From NCBI RefSeq assembly GCF_001440475.1, contig NZ_LLYB01000052.1, positions 37,378 to 71,860 of the forward strand: a DNA stretch of 34,483 nucleotides. Reading direction: 5' to 3'. A program made the position numbers and the translations under genes. The first letter of the stretch is position 1; the number at the start of each line of letters is the position of its first letter. This document shows positions 22,834 through 31,615 of the stretch, piece by piece. The DNA is from Bradyrhizobium lablabi (GTDB lineage: Bacteria > Pseudomonadota > Alphaproteobacteria > Rhizobiales > Xanthobacteraceae). Below the pieces are notes generated by a model. It was not told where the DNA came from and did not search any database. It worked only from the letters and a program-made list of their open reading frames with translations.

Positions 22834-23517
22834 ATGGCGATCACGAAGGCGAGAGTGTCGGGCGGAAGTGCGGTATCGAAAGCACCGCGTGGTCGCGGGC
22901 GACCGCAGGCGCGGTCCGACGATGAGACGCGCACCGTGATCCTCGATGCCGCGCGCCACGAGTTCTCGTCTACCGGCTACGCCGCCACCAGCATGGAGAG
23001 CGTGGCGCGGCGTGCCGGCGTTTCCACCAAGACGCTGTACCGCCTGATTCCGAACAAGTCGGCGTTGTTCGAGGCGATGATCACGGACCGGCTCGATCGT
23101 TTCGCTTCCGTGGTTCGCCTGAAGGCGTGCGAGGGGACCGACATCAAGGCGGCGCTATGCGCAGCGCTGATCGCCTGTGGCGAGTTGATCCTGGACGGCG
23201 AGGTGATTGCGCTTCAGCGCATGATCCTGGGCGAGAGTGAACAATTTCCCGAGATTGCGGATACCTTCTACACCAAGGCGATCAAGCGAACCGAAAGCAC
23301 GCTGGCGAACTGGTTGAAGGCGCAAGCGAAGCGTGGCCTGATCGATATCGAGAATGCGGAGGTCGCTGCCGGCATGTTGCTCGGCATGCTCGCGTTCCAG
23401 CCGCAACGCGCCGTGATGTTCGGTCACGCGCCAGCGCCGGACCGCAACGAGCTCGAGCGTCGCGCGCAAGTCGCGACCGGCCTGTTCCTGAGCGGATGCG
23501 CGCGTGGGCCAGCCTAG
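22834..23517 (+). CDS. TetR-family transcriptional repressor
   Basis: Product of 227 residues. After a basic, disordered start (MAITKARVSGGSAVSKAPRG), the TetR DNA-binding domain runs from about 30 to 80, with TRTVILDAARHEFSSTGYAA, then TSMESVARRAGVSTKTLYRL and IPNKSALFEAMI. The ligand domain is of the AefR-like type (LILDGEVIALQRMILGESEQ, FPEIADTFYTKAIKRTE). It is divergent from the efflux operon and very likely its repressor and its own, given the palindrome overlapping both promoters. The inducing compound is unknown. Confidence 0.94.
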   Translation: MAITKARVSGGSAVSKAPRGRGRPQARSDDETRTVILDAARHEFSSTGYAATSMESVARRAGVSTKTLYRLIPNKSALFEAMITDRLDRFASVVRLKACEGTDIKAALCAALIACGELILDGEVIALQRMILGESEQFPEIADTFYTKAIKRTESTLANWLKAQAKRGLIDIENAEVAAGMLLGMLAFQPQRAVMFGHAPAPDRNELERRAQVATGLFLSGCARGPA

Positions 23518-23528
23518 ATCATCGGCGT

Positions 23529-24728
23529 TCAGCCGTGATAGGCGAACAGTTCGATCGGCTCACTGAATCCGCGCACCGGATGTTCGCCGACACGTTCGAG
23601 ATCGAACTCGTTTTTGGCCAGCTCGGCGAACGCTTTCGATAGCAGCACCGTCCTGCCCAATTGCTTGGTGAGCGCCTCGAGCCGCGAAGCCATGTTGACC
23701 GCGGGACCGATGACGGTGAAATCGAGCCGGGTGCGCGACCCGATATTGCCGTACATGACGTCGCCGACGTGGATGCCGATGCCGTAGTTCAGCGGCGCAC
23801 GGCCGGTCTTTCCGTTCGCTTCGTTCAGGGCGATCATGGCCTGCCGGGCATCGGTCACGGCGCGCAGCAGATTGGCGCAGGCCGACGGCTGGCTGAGCGG
23901 AAAAATGGCGAGCAGGCCGTCGCCGATGAATTTCAGTATTTCGCCGCCATGCCGCACGATCGGCTCCGACATCGCGTCGAAATAGCCGTTGAGGAGATCG
24001 ATGACGTCATCCCGCGGCCAGTTGTCTGAGATCTTTGTGAACTCGCGCAGATCGCAGATCATGATGGCGGCGCGCACCGTCGTGCCGCTGCCGCGCCTGG
24101 TGGCGCCGGCCAGGATGAGTTCGCCGGCGTGTGATCCGACATAGGTTTCGAGCAGCGTTCGCGCCAGCCGGTTCTTCATGCGGATTTCGCTGACCAGCGC
24201 CAGAACCGGCAGCAGCTTTTTTAGGCCGGCGATATGCGCGTCGTCGAAACCGCCGGGGCAGTCGGTTGCGAAGGTCACGATGTGCCGCTTGCCGAGCGTG
24301 TGGTACAGCGGCCAGGCGACATAGTCGGTCAGGCCTTTCGCCCGCATCTCGTCGTAGAGAGCATGCTTGCGGCCAAGCTGGGAAGCGCGTTCGAGGTTCT
24401 CGCGCACCTCGGTGGCGCCGTCATGGATTTCGTTGGCGGGACTGCCGATGTATTCGGATCGCTCCCTGACATCGTAATCGACCCTATTGATCTCGGCCTC
24501 GCGCATCCCGTCCGCCCAGATGATGCGGGCGCCAAGCCATTGCGGATGATAGATCAGGAGATGAAGCGTCGCCCGCTTGACCGGAATGCCCGCGTGCTGA
24601 AGCCGCACGCACAGCTCGGCGAAAATATTGTCGATGAAGCGCTGATCGCGCGTTTCGTTCGTCAGCCAGTGCACGACGGCATTGTCGGAATCGGCGGGAA
24701 CGGGATCGATGTTGCGGGGCGCGTCCAT
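23529..24728 (-). CDS. Class III adenylate cyclase with a novel N-terminal region
   Basis: Cytoplasmic product of 399 residues predicted to make cAMP from ATP. The C-terminal cyclase domain (about 215-385) has every catalytic residue I can check: metal aspartates D226 (MICDLREFT) and D270 (FIGDGLLAIF), the adenine-selecting pair K266 (EILKFIGDG) and D336 (RLDFTVIG), and the transition-state pair N345 and R349 (VNMASRLE). The first 200 residues form a separate region without membrane segments (LHLLIYHPQWLGARIIWADG, YVAWPLYHTLGKRHIVTFAT). It resembles the N-terminus of other Bradyrhizobium cyclases and may be a sensory, GAF-like domain. There is no operon partner; the gene runs into a gap before the sarcosine-oxidase-like gene. 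Confidence 0.94.
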   Translation of the reverse strand: MDAPRNIDPVPADSDNAVVHWLTNETRDQRFIDNIFAELCVRLQHAGIPVKRATLHLLIYHPQWLGARIIWADGMREAEINRVDYDVRERSEYIGSPANEIHDGATEVRENLERASQLGRKHALYDEMRAKGLTDYVAWPLYHTLGKRHIVTFATDCPGGFDDAHIAGLKKLLPVLALVSEIRMKNRLARTLLETYVGSHAGELILAGATRRGSGTTVRAAIMICDLREFTKISDNWPRDDVIDLLNGYFDAMSEPIVRHGGEILKFIGDGLLAIFPLSQPSACANLLRAVTDARQAMIALNEANGKTGRAPLNYGIGIHVGDVMYGNIGSRTRLDFTVIGPAVNMASRLEALTKQLGRTVLLSKAFAELAKNEFDLERVGEHPVRGFSEPIELFAYHG

Positions 24729-24813
24729 TTCTTCGTCCTCGGCGGTGAGCTCGGTCGGCGGGTACGGGATATGTCGTGTCGCCGCTCGACGGTGTCAACG
24801 GAGGGCGCTTAAG

Positions 24814-25941
24814 TCAGGGTGCGAGCTCGGCTCTGACCTCACCGAGCAGCGCCATGCTACCCAGTCGACCCAGTTCGTCCGAACACTTCGCGCTCTTCCC
24901 GTAGCAGCCGAATGCGACGGTGACACGCTCCGACAGCGGCCCGATGCAGGGAAGGCCTGTTGTGCCATAGGTGGTCATGCAAGGTACGACGCGGCGTTCT
25001 TCAAAATCCAGACCGGGAATACGACCAAGGATCTGCTTTTCAAGCCCATCAGCCACGGGAATCGAGCCGCCCGATCGGAACCAGGCCTTGATATCCGCCT
25101 CGCTTTCGAGCGGAAGATCGACCGGATCACCACCGAGCTTCAACCAAGTTCGGCCATCCGGATAGGCGATTGGCGGCAGAATATAGGGATTCTCGCCCTT
25201 GGGCCCGAGACAGCGCATCGACGGCATTCCGGTCAGACGTTGCGCCTCCGCCGCGCCAAGCCGAAACATCGCCACGGTACGCCTATAGACCGTAAACCCC
25301 AATGACTGGCCGAGCAGTGATTGGCTATGCCCGCCTGCCGCAACGAGAACGCGCTCGGCCTCGACATCGCCCGATCGCGTCCGGATCGTCACACCGGAGC
25401 CGCTTTCCGAAATCCCCAGCGCAGGCTCATCGATGATCCGCGCCCCGGCACGCTCGGCCGCGATCGTCTGCGCACGCACGAGGCGGCGCGGGCTGATGTA
25501 TCCGGCATTCTTCGGCTCGAAATAGCCCTGCATTCCGGTCGTAAATCCGAGAAACGGAAATCGCTCCGCGAGCCCGGCATCATCATATGCTTCACAAAAG
25601 ATCCCGGCCTCAGCAGCGATTCTGCCAACCGAAGCGACGTCACTTCTTTCAACAGGGCCCACGTGAAGCACGCCGACTTCCCGGTAGAATTCCAAGCCGC
25701 TTTCCGCTGAAATCTCGCCGTAGCGCGAAATCGCGGCACGGTTCATTTGTCGCCAGAATGGCTCGGAATCGAAGCGCCGCGTGATCCGGCCCTCATCGTA
25801 GTGGCTCCCAAACACGCCGCTATGGCGCGAAAGATCGGCCGGCTCATCAGGCCCGACCAGCGCGACATCATGGCCCATTTTGCACAAATGGCGCGCCGCC
25901 GCCGCCCCGATCAAACCACGTCCGATCACTGCAAGTTTCAT
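24814..25941 (-). CDS. FAD-dependent oxidoreductase, monomeric sarcosine-oxidase-like
   Basis: Amine/amino-acid oxidase of the DAO family, 375 residues from the chosen ATG at 25941. The FAD Rossmann motif is right at the N-terminus (LAVIGRGLIGAAAARHL), and a second FAD contact is EAERVLVAAGGHSQSL. Near the C-terminus VVPCMTTYGTTGLPCIGPL places a cysteine where monomeric sarcosine oxidase and relatives attach FAD covalently; GCYGKSAKCSDELGRLG matches the conserved tail. The substrate (sarcosine, N-methylamino acid or other amine) cannot be told. The frame is open to 25986; the upstream residues are not family-like, and neither start has a ribosome site. The gene stands alone on its strand. Confidence 0.88.
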   Translation of the reverse strand: MKLAVIGRGLIGAAAARHLCKMGHDVALVGPDEPADLSRHSGVFGSHYDEGRITRRFDSEPFWRQMNRAAISRYGEISAESGLEFYREVGVLHVGPVERSDVASVGRIAAEAGIFCEAYDDAGLAERFPFLGFTTGMQGYFEPKNAGYISPRRLVRAQTIAAERAGARIIDEPALGISESGSGVTIRTRSGDVEAERVLVAAGGHSQSLLGQSLGFTVYRRTVAMFRLGAAEAQRLTGMPSMRCLGPKGENPYILPPIAYPDGRTWLKLGGDPVDLPLESEADIKAWFRSGGSIPVADGLEKQILGRIPGLDFEERRVVPCMTTYGTTGLPCIGPLSERVTVAFGCYGKSAKCSDELGRLGSMALLGEVRAELAP

Positions 25942-25986
25942 CGCTTTATTGGCACTCACGACAAAATCCGTTTCTTGATTGCGCAT

Positions 25987-26673
25987 AAGTGGCTTGAAAT
26001 CCGCCGTGTCAGGCCGACAGCGCTGCCAGGGAACGTTGACCGCAACGCAACCGTAACAGCCTTTGGAGGTGGCTTGTAAGAGCGGTGATGCACCGACGAC
26101 ATCGCGACAAGCTCAATGAGCAGGATGATGATCCGGCGCACGACAAAGCTTCATCGATCAAGAATTTATATATTGTCTTCTTCAACCGGAGGGAAAGACG
26201 CGTCGCGCCGCTCTAACGCCTAGCGCGGCCGGCAAATCCGTGCCGCGCATTGTCACCATGCAATATCTTCCGAGAGGAGCGTCGCGCCAGGAAATTCTTG
26301 CTTGCGCGCCCCGACGAGATATATGCCCTTGGCTGCGGTACAGGGGGCTGGATTGAGCCAACGCGGTTTTCTCGCCGGAGCGCGCGCACAAGAGAGCTCC
26401 TGTGGTTGCGATGATACGAAAACTGAAACGTTCGCAAAGCCGGCAATCTGGATGTACCAATTTTGATGGTACCGGGTAGCTGTCAGCAAGCGTAGCCCGG
26501 ATGAGCCAACGGGTCGCGCGAGTGCGCGCCCGATGACAGGCTCCGCGACATCCGGGTTTGGTTATGCCTGGTCCGGCATATCGCTTTGTTCATGCGAGCC
26601 CTTGCTGCGTGATCGGTGCAACTGCGCTACAGTGCGAGAGCTGGCCTGACCGTCATTCACCTCAGGAGCCCGC
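25987..26673. other. Gap without a supported gene; contains a REP-like repeat
   Basis: Several overlapping frames cross this 687-base gap in different registers, none with a good ribosome site, so I call none. Around 26213-26260 the minus strand reads MRGTDLPAALG, a faint echo of the end of the thioesterase at 31172 (MRAMDLPAELRP), perhaps chance or a remnant. The only clear element is the palindrome at 26491-26565. The promoter of the Na/Pi transporter should be at the right end. Confidence 0.45.
26491..26565. repeat. REP-like palindromic repeat
   Basis: Outer arms CCCGGATG (26496-26503) and CATCCGGG (26549-26556) pair perfectly. Inside them CGGG-t-CGCGC and GCGCGCCCG form a second stem with one bulged base. 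Sequences of the kind GTAGCCCGGATG...CATCCGGG recur between genes in Bradyrhizobium and relatives, and I recognise the pattern from general knowledge. Only one copy occurs in this window. Confidence 0.55.
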
Positions 26674-28362
26674 ATGTCCACGGCAATCTCGGTACTCGGC
26701 GGCGTAGGGCTCTTCCTGCTTGGCATGACCGTGATGACCGAAGGCCTGAAGACGCTGGCCGGCTCCGCCCTGCGCGCGATGCTCAGCAAGGCGGCGGCAA
26801 CGCCACTGCAAGGCTCCTTTTGGGGCGTCGTCGTGACGCTGCTGGTGCAGTCCTCCAGTGCAACGACCATGACGACGATCGGACTCGTCAGCGCGGACTT
26901 GCTGACGTTCCCGCAAGGGCTGGGCCTTGTCTTCGGCGCGAATGTCGGCACCACGGGGACCGGCTGGCTGGTCGCGCTCATAGGCGTCCGCGTCTCGCTC
27001 ACGGCCGCGGCGTTGCCGATGATCTTCATCGGCGCATTGACCAAGCTTCTGACGCGCGGGCGAATATCCGGCGCGGGCGCCGCTCTCGCCGGGTTCGGGC
27101 TTGTGCTCTTTGGGCTGACGACCCTGCAGCAGGGCATGGGTGGGCTGGCCGAACGATTGCACCCGGCGGACCTGCCGGCGGTTCTCGGAGGTCCCGAAGT
27201 CCGGTGGTGGTCGGCCCTGTACGGCGTTCTGGTGCTGGTCGTGATCGGACTGGTGATGACCGCGCTGATGCAGTCGTCGACGGCCGCCGTCGCGGTGACC
27301 TTATCCGGTCACTATGCCGGTGCGATCGGGCTGGACCAGGCCTGTGCGTTGATCATCGGCCAGAACATCGGAACAGCGACGAGTTCCGCGCTGGCCGCGA
27401 TTGGCGCGAGCGCCACCGCCAAGCGGCTGGCCCTCGCTTATGTCCTTTTCAAGCTGATCGCCGCCCTGATCGCGCTGGTGCTTTTCCCGGTCGTCATCCC
27501 TCTGCTTCAGCGTGCGACAAGCACCTTCGATGGCGTCACGCTGCTGGCCGGCTATCACACGGCGTATAATGTTGTCGGCGTGGTGGTCCTGCTGCCGCTG
27601 GTCAACTGGTTCACGCGACTGGTCGAGCGTATCCTGCCCGAGCGCGGCTCACCGCTCACACGCTGCCTCGAACCCCTGGCGCTCACCAGTCCGGTTGTTG
27701 CCGTGGAGGCGGTGCGTCGAACGATCGCGCGGGTGCTCGTCACCGTGTGCGGTTCGGTCGAGGCGGCGCTGGCCGGCAGCGCAAAACCAATTCGTATGGG
27801 GAAGGACGCCGTATCGCTGCAGGACGCGGCCGACGCCCTGGGCCAGGCGCAATTGTTCCTGTCTGATATGACCGGACCGCCCGACACTGACGACGAGCAA
27901 CGGCGTCTCACCAGCACGCTGCATGCACTCGACCACGCGTCCCGGCTGACGGATCTGGCGAAAGGGGGAATCCATTTCGCTTCGGTGAGGGCCGGACCGG
28001 AGGACATCCGCGCCGGAGAGCTATGCGCAGAAGCGATGCGAAGCGCAGCCGCGATCGCGCGCGGTGTGGCGGTGCCGCCCCGCGTTGCCGGATCGCCGCA
28101 GATTGTGCCGGGTCTGCGCGGCGCCGACGCCATGGCCGGTCCGCGCGCGATCCCGCCTGACGAGGCCATCGCCGAGCTCGAGCGTTGCACGACACAACTC
28201 GACGAAGTGCTGCGCACCCATCGCAGCGCGTCGCTCGGCGCGGTCGCCAACGGGACGCTTACCGCCGACGCCGCACTGCTTCGCGTCGATACGGTACGAA
28301 GCCTCGAAGCGCTGTCGCTTCACGCCTGGCGCTCCGCGGCTCATCTTGTCGGCCGGGGCTAG
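26674..28362 (+). CDS. Na/Pi cotransporter family protein (NptA/PhoU-like)
   Basis: Inner-membrane sodium/phosphate symporter-like product of 562 residues. Two inverted membrane repeats carry the family's QSS motifs: LLVQSSSATTMTTIGL (57-71) and LMQSSTAAVAVTLSG (199-212), each followed by the matching G-x-N-x-G-T segment (GANVGTT at 88-94, GQNIGTA further on). About nine membrane segments cover residues 1-320. A soluble, helical PhoU-like tail (about 340-562) follows. The ATG at 26674 has an aggag site. It lies upstream of the phosphoketolase on the same strand, 273 bases away; the phosphoketolase has its own FNR/FixK-like box, so the two are probably separate transcripts. Confidence 0.93.
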   Translation: MSTAISVLGGVGLFLLGMTVMTEGLKTLAGSALRAMLSKAAATPLQGSFWGVVVTLLVQSSSATTMTTIGLVSADLLTFPQGLGLVFGANVGTTGTGWLVALIGVRVSLTAAALPMIFIGALTKLLTRGRISGAGAALAGFGLVLFGLTTLQQGMGGLAERLHPADLPAVLGGPEVRWWSALYGVLVLVVIGLVMTALMQSSTAAVAVTLSGHYAGAIGLDQACALIIGQNIGTATSSALAAIGASATAKRLALAYVLFKLIAALIALVLFPVVIPLLQRATSTFDGVTLLAGYHTAYNVVGVVVLLPLVNWFTRLVERILPERGSPLTRCLEPLALTSPVVAVEAVRRTIARVLVTVCGSVEAALAGSAKPIRMGKDAVSLQDAADALGQAQLFLSDMTGPPDTDDEQRRLTSTLHALDHASRLTDLAKGGIHFASVRAGPEDIRAGELCAEAMRSAAAIARGVAVPPRVAGSPQIVPGLRGADAMAGPRAIPPDEAIAELERCTTQLDEVLRTHRSASLGAVANGTLTADAALLRVDTVRSLEALSLHAWRSAAHLVGRG

Positions 28363-28527
28363 CCAGGGAAACAAGACTGCGGCGGGTTCTGCCGGAACCA
28401 GGCGAATCGCGCTTGAGACGGACCGCACGGCTGCCGTTGTAGCGGCGCGCAACATGCCGGCGAGAAGGCGCCGAGGGACGATGCCCTGGACCGGATCATC
28501 CCATGCCTCCTCATCGGGCACGCGCTT

Positions 28528-28541
28528 TTGACCTGGCTCAA
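28528..28541 (+). promoter_or_regulatory. FNR/FixK-type box upstream of phosphoketolase
   Basis: TTGACCTGGCTCAA has the paired TTGA/TCAA half-sites at six-base spacing and the central CTGG seen in rhizobial anaeroboxes. It differs from the TTGAY-N4-RTCAA consensus at one position. Its centre (28534.5) is about 30 bases before a -10-like TTTAAC (about 28564), giving a start near 28576 and a class II site near -41. This fits oxygen-limited activation; binding is not shown. Confidence 0.6.
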
Positions 28542-28635
28542 GCACCTGTCGTCAAATTCGCATTTTAACCTGACGCAATCGAACGGATCGGCGGGTTTGG
28601 GGGTCGGTTGTTCGCATGTTTCCCAGGAGGTCAGC

Positions 28636-31056
28636 ATGCAATTGATGACAAACCCTAACGAACGAGCATCCGCCGAGGACCTGGAACTGCTCGACCGCTA
28701 CTGGCGCGCCGCCAATTATCTCTCCGTTGGCCAGATCTATCTGCTCGACAATCCGCTGCTCAAGGAGCCGCTCAAGCCGGAACACATCAAGCCGCGGCTG
28801 CTCGGGCATTGGGGAACCACGCCGGGCCTCAACTTCATTTATGCCCACCTCAATCGCGCGATCTGCATTTATGATCTCAACGCCATTTATGTCTGCGGCC
28901 CTGGCCATGGCGGCCCCGGCATGGTCGCCAACACCTACCTCGAAGGCACCTACGCGGAAGTCTACCCGGACATCACGCGTGATGCGGATGGCCTGCGAAA
29001 GCTGTTTCGCCAATTCTCTTTCCCTGGCGGGATTCCGAGCCATGCGGCGCCCGAAACGCCGGGCTCGATCCATGAAGGTGGCGAGCTCGGCTATGCGTTG
29101 GTGCATGCCTATGGCGCCGCGTTCGACAACCCCGACTTGGTCGTGGCTTGCGTGATCGGCGACGGCGAGGCCGAGACGGGCCCGCTCGCCGCATCATGGC
29201 ATTCCAACAAGTTCCTTAGTCCCGTGCATGACGGCGCGGTGCTGCCGATCTTGCACCTCAACGGCTACAAGATCGCCAATCCCACTATACTGGGGCGTAT
29301 GACCGATGAGGAGATTCGCGATCTCTTCAGAGGCTACGGTCACGAGCCGCTGTTCGTCGAAGGCGACGATCCGCATGTGATGCATCGGCTGATGGCCGAT
29401 GCGCTCGACGTCGCGCTCTCCAGCATCCGCTCGATCCAGCAAGGCGCGCGCAACCAAACGACCAGCTTCCACCGGCCGCGATGGCCCGTGATCGTGTTGC
29501 GGAGCCCGAAGGGCTGGACGGGGCCGAAAGAGATAGATGGCCTGAAGGTCGAAGGATTTTGGCGCGCGCATCAGGTGCCGGTCACCAATCCACGCGGCAA
29601 TCCCGATCACTTAAAACTGCTTGAACAGTGGATGAGGAGCTACGGGCCCGAGAAGCTGTTCGACGCGAACGGCGGGCTTGTGCCCGAACTGCAGCGGCTC
29701 GCGCCAACAGGCAACCGCCGGATGGGGGCGAATCCGCACGCCAATGGCGGCCTGCTCAAACACGAACTCAAGCTGCCGGATTTTCGCTCCTATGCCGTCG
29801 ACTTCCCCAGCCCAGGTGGCACGGTCGCCGAAGCCACGCGCGAGCTCGGCAGGTTTCTGCGCGATGTCGTCAAGCTCAATGCGGACGCACGCAATTTCCG
29901 CATCATGGGCCCGGACGAAACCTCATCCAACCGGCTGGACGCGGTGTTCGAGGCAACCGATCGCATCTGGATGGAGGGGATCGAACCCTATGACGTTCAC
30001 CTCGCCCGTGACGGCCGGGTGATGGAGGTGCTGAGCGAGCATCTCTGCCAAGGCTGGCTCGAAGGTTATCTGCTTACCGGCCGACACGGCTTTTTCTCCT
30101 GCTACGAGGCCTTCATCCACATCGTGGATTCGATGTTCAACCAGCATGCCAAGTGGTTGAAGGTCTCGCGCGCGCTGCCTTGGCGGCGCCCGATCGCCTC
30201 GCTCAATTATCTCCTCACTTCGCATGTCTGGCGTCAGGATCACAACGGCTTCAGCCACCAGGATCCCGGCTTTATCGATCTCGTCACCAACAAGAAAGCC
30301 GATATCGTCCGCGTCTATCTGCCACCGGACGCCAACACGCTGCTCTGGGTCGCCGATCATTGCCTGCGCACTTATGACCGCATCAATGTGATCGTCGCGG
30401 GCAAGCAGCCCTTCCCGCAATGGCTGTCGATGCGCGAGGCGATCACGCATTGCGAGGCGGGCATCGGCATCTGGACGTGGGCCGGCACGGAAGCCCCCAA
30501 TGCCGAGCCCGACGTGGTCATGGCCTGCGCCGGCGATGTTCCGACGCTGGAGACGCTCGCCGCGGTCGACCTGCTGCGCAAGGCGCTGCCGGACTTGAAG
30601 ATCCGCGTGGTCAATGTGGTCGACCTGATGACGCTGCAACCGAAGGAGCAGCACCCGCACGGCCTGTCCGACCGGGACTTTGACAGCCTTTTCACCCGCG
30701 ACAAACCGGTGATCTTCGCCTATCACGGCTATCCCTATTTGATCCACCGCCTGACCTATAGCCGTACCAACCACGGCGGCATGCATGTGCGCGGCTACGC
30801 CGAAGAAGGCACCACCACGACACCGTTTGACATGGTGGTATTGAACCAGCTCGACCGTTTCCATCTCGCCATCGAAGCGATCGAGCGCGTGCCGGGGCTC
30901 GGCATCGCGGCCGCCCACGTAAAACAGAAACTCCGCGATGCGCTGATCGAGCATTCGCGCTACGTGCGCGAGCATGGGGAGGACATGCCGCAAATCCGCG
31001 ACTGGATCTGGCCAAACAGCGCAGGCGGCACGACGCCGCGCCAGACCGGGGACTGA
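28636..31056 (+). CDS. xfp: Phosphoketolase
   Basis: Thiamine-diphosphate enzyme of 806 residues that cleaves xylulose-5-phosphate, and often fructose-6-phosphate, with inorganic phosphate to acetyl phosphate plus an aldose phosphate. Signatures are GHWGTTPG (57-64), GPGHGGPG (88-95), [20 protein letters not shown] (135-154) and the ThDP/magnesium motif [19 protein letters not shown] (175-193). The length is standard. The ATG at 28636 has a perfect ribosome site (aggagg) 7 bases upstream; the frame is open to 28528 but that part covers the promoter. No acetate kinase or phosphotransacetylase gene is adjacent, so the acetyl phosphate would be used by enzymes encoded elsewhere. The upstream FNR/FixK-like box suggests induction under low oxygen. 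Confidence 0.96.
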   Translation: MQLMTNPNERASAEDLELLDRYWRAANYLSVGQIYLLDNPLLKEPLKPEHIKPRLLGHWGTTPGLNFIYAHLNRAICIYDLNAIYVCGPGHGGPGMVANTYLEGTYAEVYPDITRDADGLRKLFRQFSFPGGIPSHAAPETPGSIHEGGELGYALVHAYGAAFDNPDLVVACVIGDGEAETGPLAASWHSNKFLSPVHDGAVLPILHLNGYKIANPTILGRMTDEEIRDLFRGYGHEPLFVEGDDPHVMHRLMADALDVALSSIRSIQQGARNQTTSFHRPRWPVIVLRSPKGWTGPKEIDGLKVEGFWRAHQVPVTNPRGNPDHLKLLEQWMRSYGPEKLFDANGGLVPELQRLAPTGNRRMGANPHANGGLLKHELKLPDFRSYAVDFPSPGGTVAEATRELGRFLRDVVKLNADARNFRIMGPDETSSNRLDAVFEATDRIWMEGIEPYDVHLARDGRVMEVLSEHLCQGWLEGYLLTGRHGFFSCYEAFIHIVDSMFNQHAKWLKVSRALPWRRPIASLNYLLTSHVWRQDHNGFSHQDPGFIDLVTNKKADIVRVYLPPDANTLLWVADHCLRTYDRINVIVAGKQPFPQWLSMREAITHCEAGIGIWTWAGTEAPNAEPDVVMACAGDVPTLETLAAVDLLRKALPDLKIRVVNVVDLMTLQPKEQHPHGLSDRDFDSLFTRDKPVIFAYHGYPYLIHRLTYSRTNHGGMHVRGYAEEGTTTTPFDMVVLNQLDRFHLAIEAIERVPGLGIAAAHVKQKLRDALIEHSRYVREHGEDMPQIRDWIWPNSAGGTTPRQTGD

Positions 31057-31171
31057 AGCACCACGTCCGCATAGTTCGGCACTTTCCGGACCTCACGCTC
31101 CGTCCGATTTGAGCCGGAAATGCGCAGTAAAGCGGACATCCGCCGACCGTTCTGGATTTATCGGTTCGCGC

Positions 31172-31615
31172 CTAGCGCGGCCGCAACTCGGCCGGCAGAT
31201 CCATCGCGCGCATGGTGGCGGTGCCGAACGCGCAGAGCGTTTCGGCGCCTTCTTTTTTCGAAAACAGCTCGATGGTGGCGACGCTGATCGAGCCCGACAT
31301 CTTCAGCGTCTTGGCGCGGGCGATCAGCTCCGCGCCGTCGGCGGGGCTGAGGAAGTTAACCTTGAGCTCGACGGTGACGCCGATCTTGCCCTTCGGTAGA
31401 GCGGACGTGATGGCCATTCCAGCGGCATGATCGGCGAGCGAGGTGATGACGCCGCCGAAAAAATGCCCGAAGAACTGCAGCAGGTCGTCGCGGCGCGCCA
31501 ACGCGATCTCGGCGTAGCCCGGCTTGATGGCAACGATGCGGACACCCGCCGCGCCGGGAAAGCCCTTGGCGTTGATCGCCTCCGCCAGTTCCGGCGGATT
31601 GAGCTCGGCGCTCAT
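31172..31615 (-). CDS. PaaI-like hotdog thioesterase
   Basis: Product of 147 residues with a single hotdog fold, predicted to hydrolyse acyl-CoA thioesters. Typical segments are FGHFFGGVITSLADHAAGMA (the central helix, with the catalytic-type Asp in LADHAAG) and VTVELKVNFLSPADGAELIA (the following strands), then a C-terminal strand FGTATMRAM. Its ATG overlaps the stop of the upstream P450 gene by four bases (ATGA), so it is translated with it. In a CYP153 operon a thioesterase could release free fatty acids or recycle CoA from dead-end acyl-CoAs; this is inference. Confidence 0.93.
   Translation of the reverse strand: MSAELNPPELAEAINAKGFPGAAGVRIVAIKPGYAEIALARRDDLLQFFGHFFGGVITSLADHAAGMAITSALPKGKIGVTVELKVNFLSPADGAELIARAKTLKMSGSISVATIELFSKKEGAETLCAFGTATMRAMDLPAELRPR

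Noticed and set aside
26182..26460. A 92-codon minus-strand frame in the gap before the Na/Pi transporter
   Set aside because: Competing frames in the same region, no ribosome site; a short match to the end of the thioesterase is too small to use.
29923..30993. A 356-codon minus-strand frame inside the phosphoketolase gene
   Set aside because: Antisense shadow of a clearly recognised enzyme.
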